A stretch of 6,122 bases of DNA, from NCBI GenBank assembly GCA_016872225.1, contig VHAW01000101.1:1-6122 (forward strand), given 5' to 3'. The stretch comes from Sphingomonadales bacterium. GTDB lineage: Bacteria; Bacteroidota; Bacteroidia; UBA7662. Below are positions 6,054 to 6,122 of the stretch, piece after piece. Each line of letters opens with the position of its first letter. Within the stretch, counting starts at the first letter, position 1. The position numbers and the translations under genes were made by a program. The notes beneath the pieces are model-generated. The model was given only the letters and a program-made list of their open reading frames with translations, had not been told where the DNA came from and ran no database searches.

Positions 6054-6122
6054 CTACGCCTCGGACGTTTCTATATCCGTTAACGACACAAAAAGACGCT
6101 TGTAGAAAAGCAGACTCATGCC
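6054..6122 (-). CDS. Possible C-terminal tail of an upstream minus-strand gene, partial
   Basis: On the minus strand one frame is open from the right edge to a TAG at 6056-6054, encoding GMSLLFYKRLFVS followed by nine more residues. It would end 43 bases before the first ATG of the lipoprotein gene. The fragment is too short to identify and another frame is also open here, so this may be chance. Confidence 0.2.
   Translation of the reverse strand, partial: GMSLLFYKRLFVSLTDIETSEA

Noticed and set aside
6049..6105. An 18-codon plus-strand frame starting MDYASDVS
   Set aside because: It is too short, has no supporting promoter or ribosome-binding site, and resembles nothing I recognise.

Overview
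The window looks like a chromosomal segment of a Bacteroidota bacterium, with roughly balanced base composition for that phylum. The main evidence is the large plus-strand protein, which ends in a gliding-motility-associated (CHU_C, type B) C-terminal domain. This is the sorting signal of the type IX secretion system, which is confined to that phylum. The metalloregulator also matches the Bacteroidota type of DtxR/MntR protein, no start has a clear Shine-Dalgarno sequence, and two perfect TAnnTTTG (Bacteroidota -7 type) boxes sit directly in front of genes.

Left block (1-1246, minus strand): three genes read leftward in an apparent operon. In transcription order they are a DtxR/MntR-type metal-dependent repressor with a C-terminal FeoA-like domain, a small hotdog-fold thioesterase with the exact Thr/Glu/His spacing of fluoroacetyl-CoA thioesterase FlK, and the first 21 codons of a gene whose start overlaps the thioesterase stop (TAATG). 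The start of that third protein resembles tmRNA-binding protein SmpB.

Middle block (1304-4569, plus strand): a divergently transcribed pair sharing an ATGA stop/start overlap. The first gene encodes an exported redoxin (thioredoxin fold, one CP cysteine and a C-terminal GCP cysteine). The second encodes an exported 835-residue surface protein with an IgGFc-binding-like N-terminal region, four short repeats with a regular cysteine pair, one further domain and the T9SS type B signal. The coupling of a redox protein to a cysteine-patterned surface protein is the most interesting functional hint here.

Right block (4589-6010, minus strand): a lipoprotein with an N-terminal helical/TPR-like region and a C-terminal CsgG/TolB-like domain, convergent with the surface protein. 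The two stop codons are only about 20 bases apart, with a small GC hairpin between them. The last 110 bases hold its promoter region and perhaps the tail of another minus-strand gene.

I see no RNA gene, CRISPR array, insertion sequence or prophage. Every large stretch is coding. I do not see a clear new multi-gene defence or mobile system. The noteworthy points are the redoxin/surface-protein pair, the FlK-like enzyme behind a metalloregulator, and -7 boxes placed so close to start codons that leaderless mRNAs are possible.
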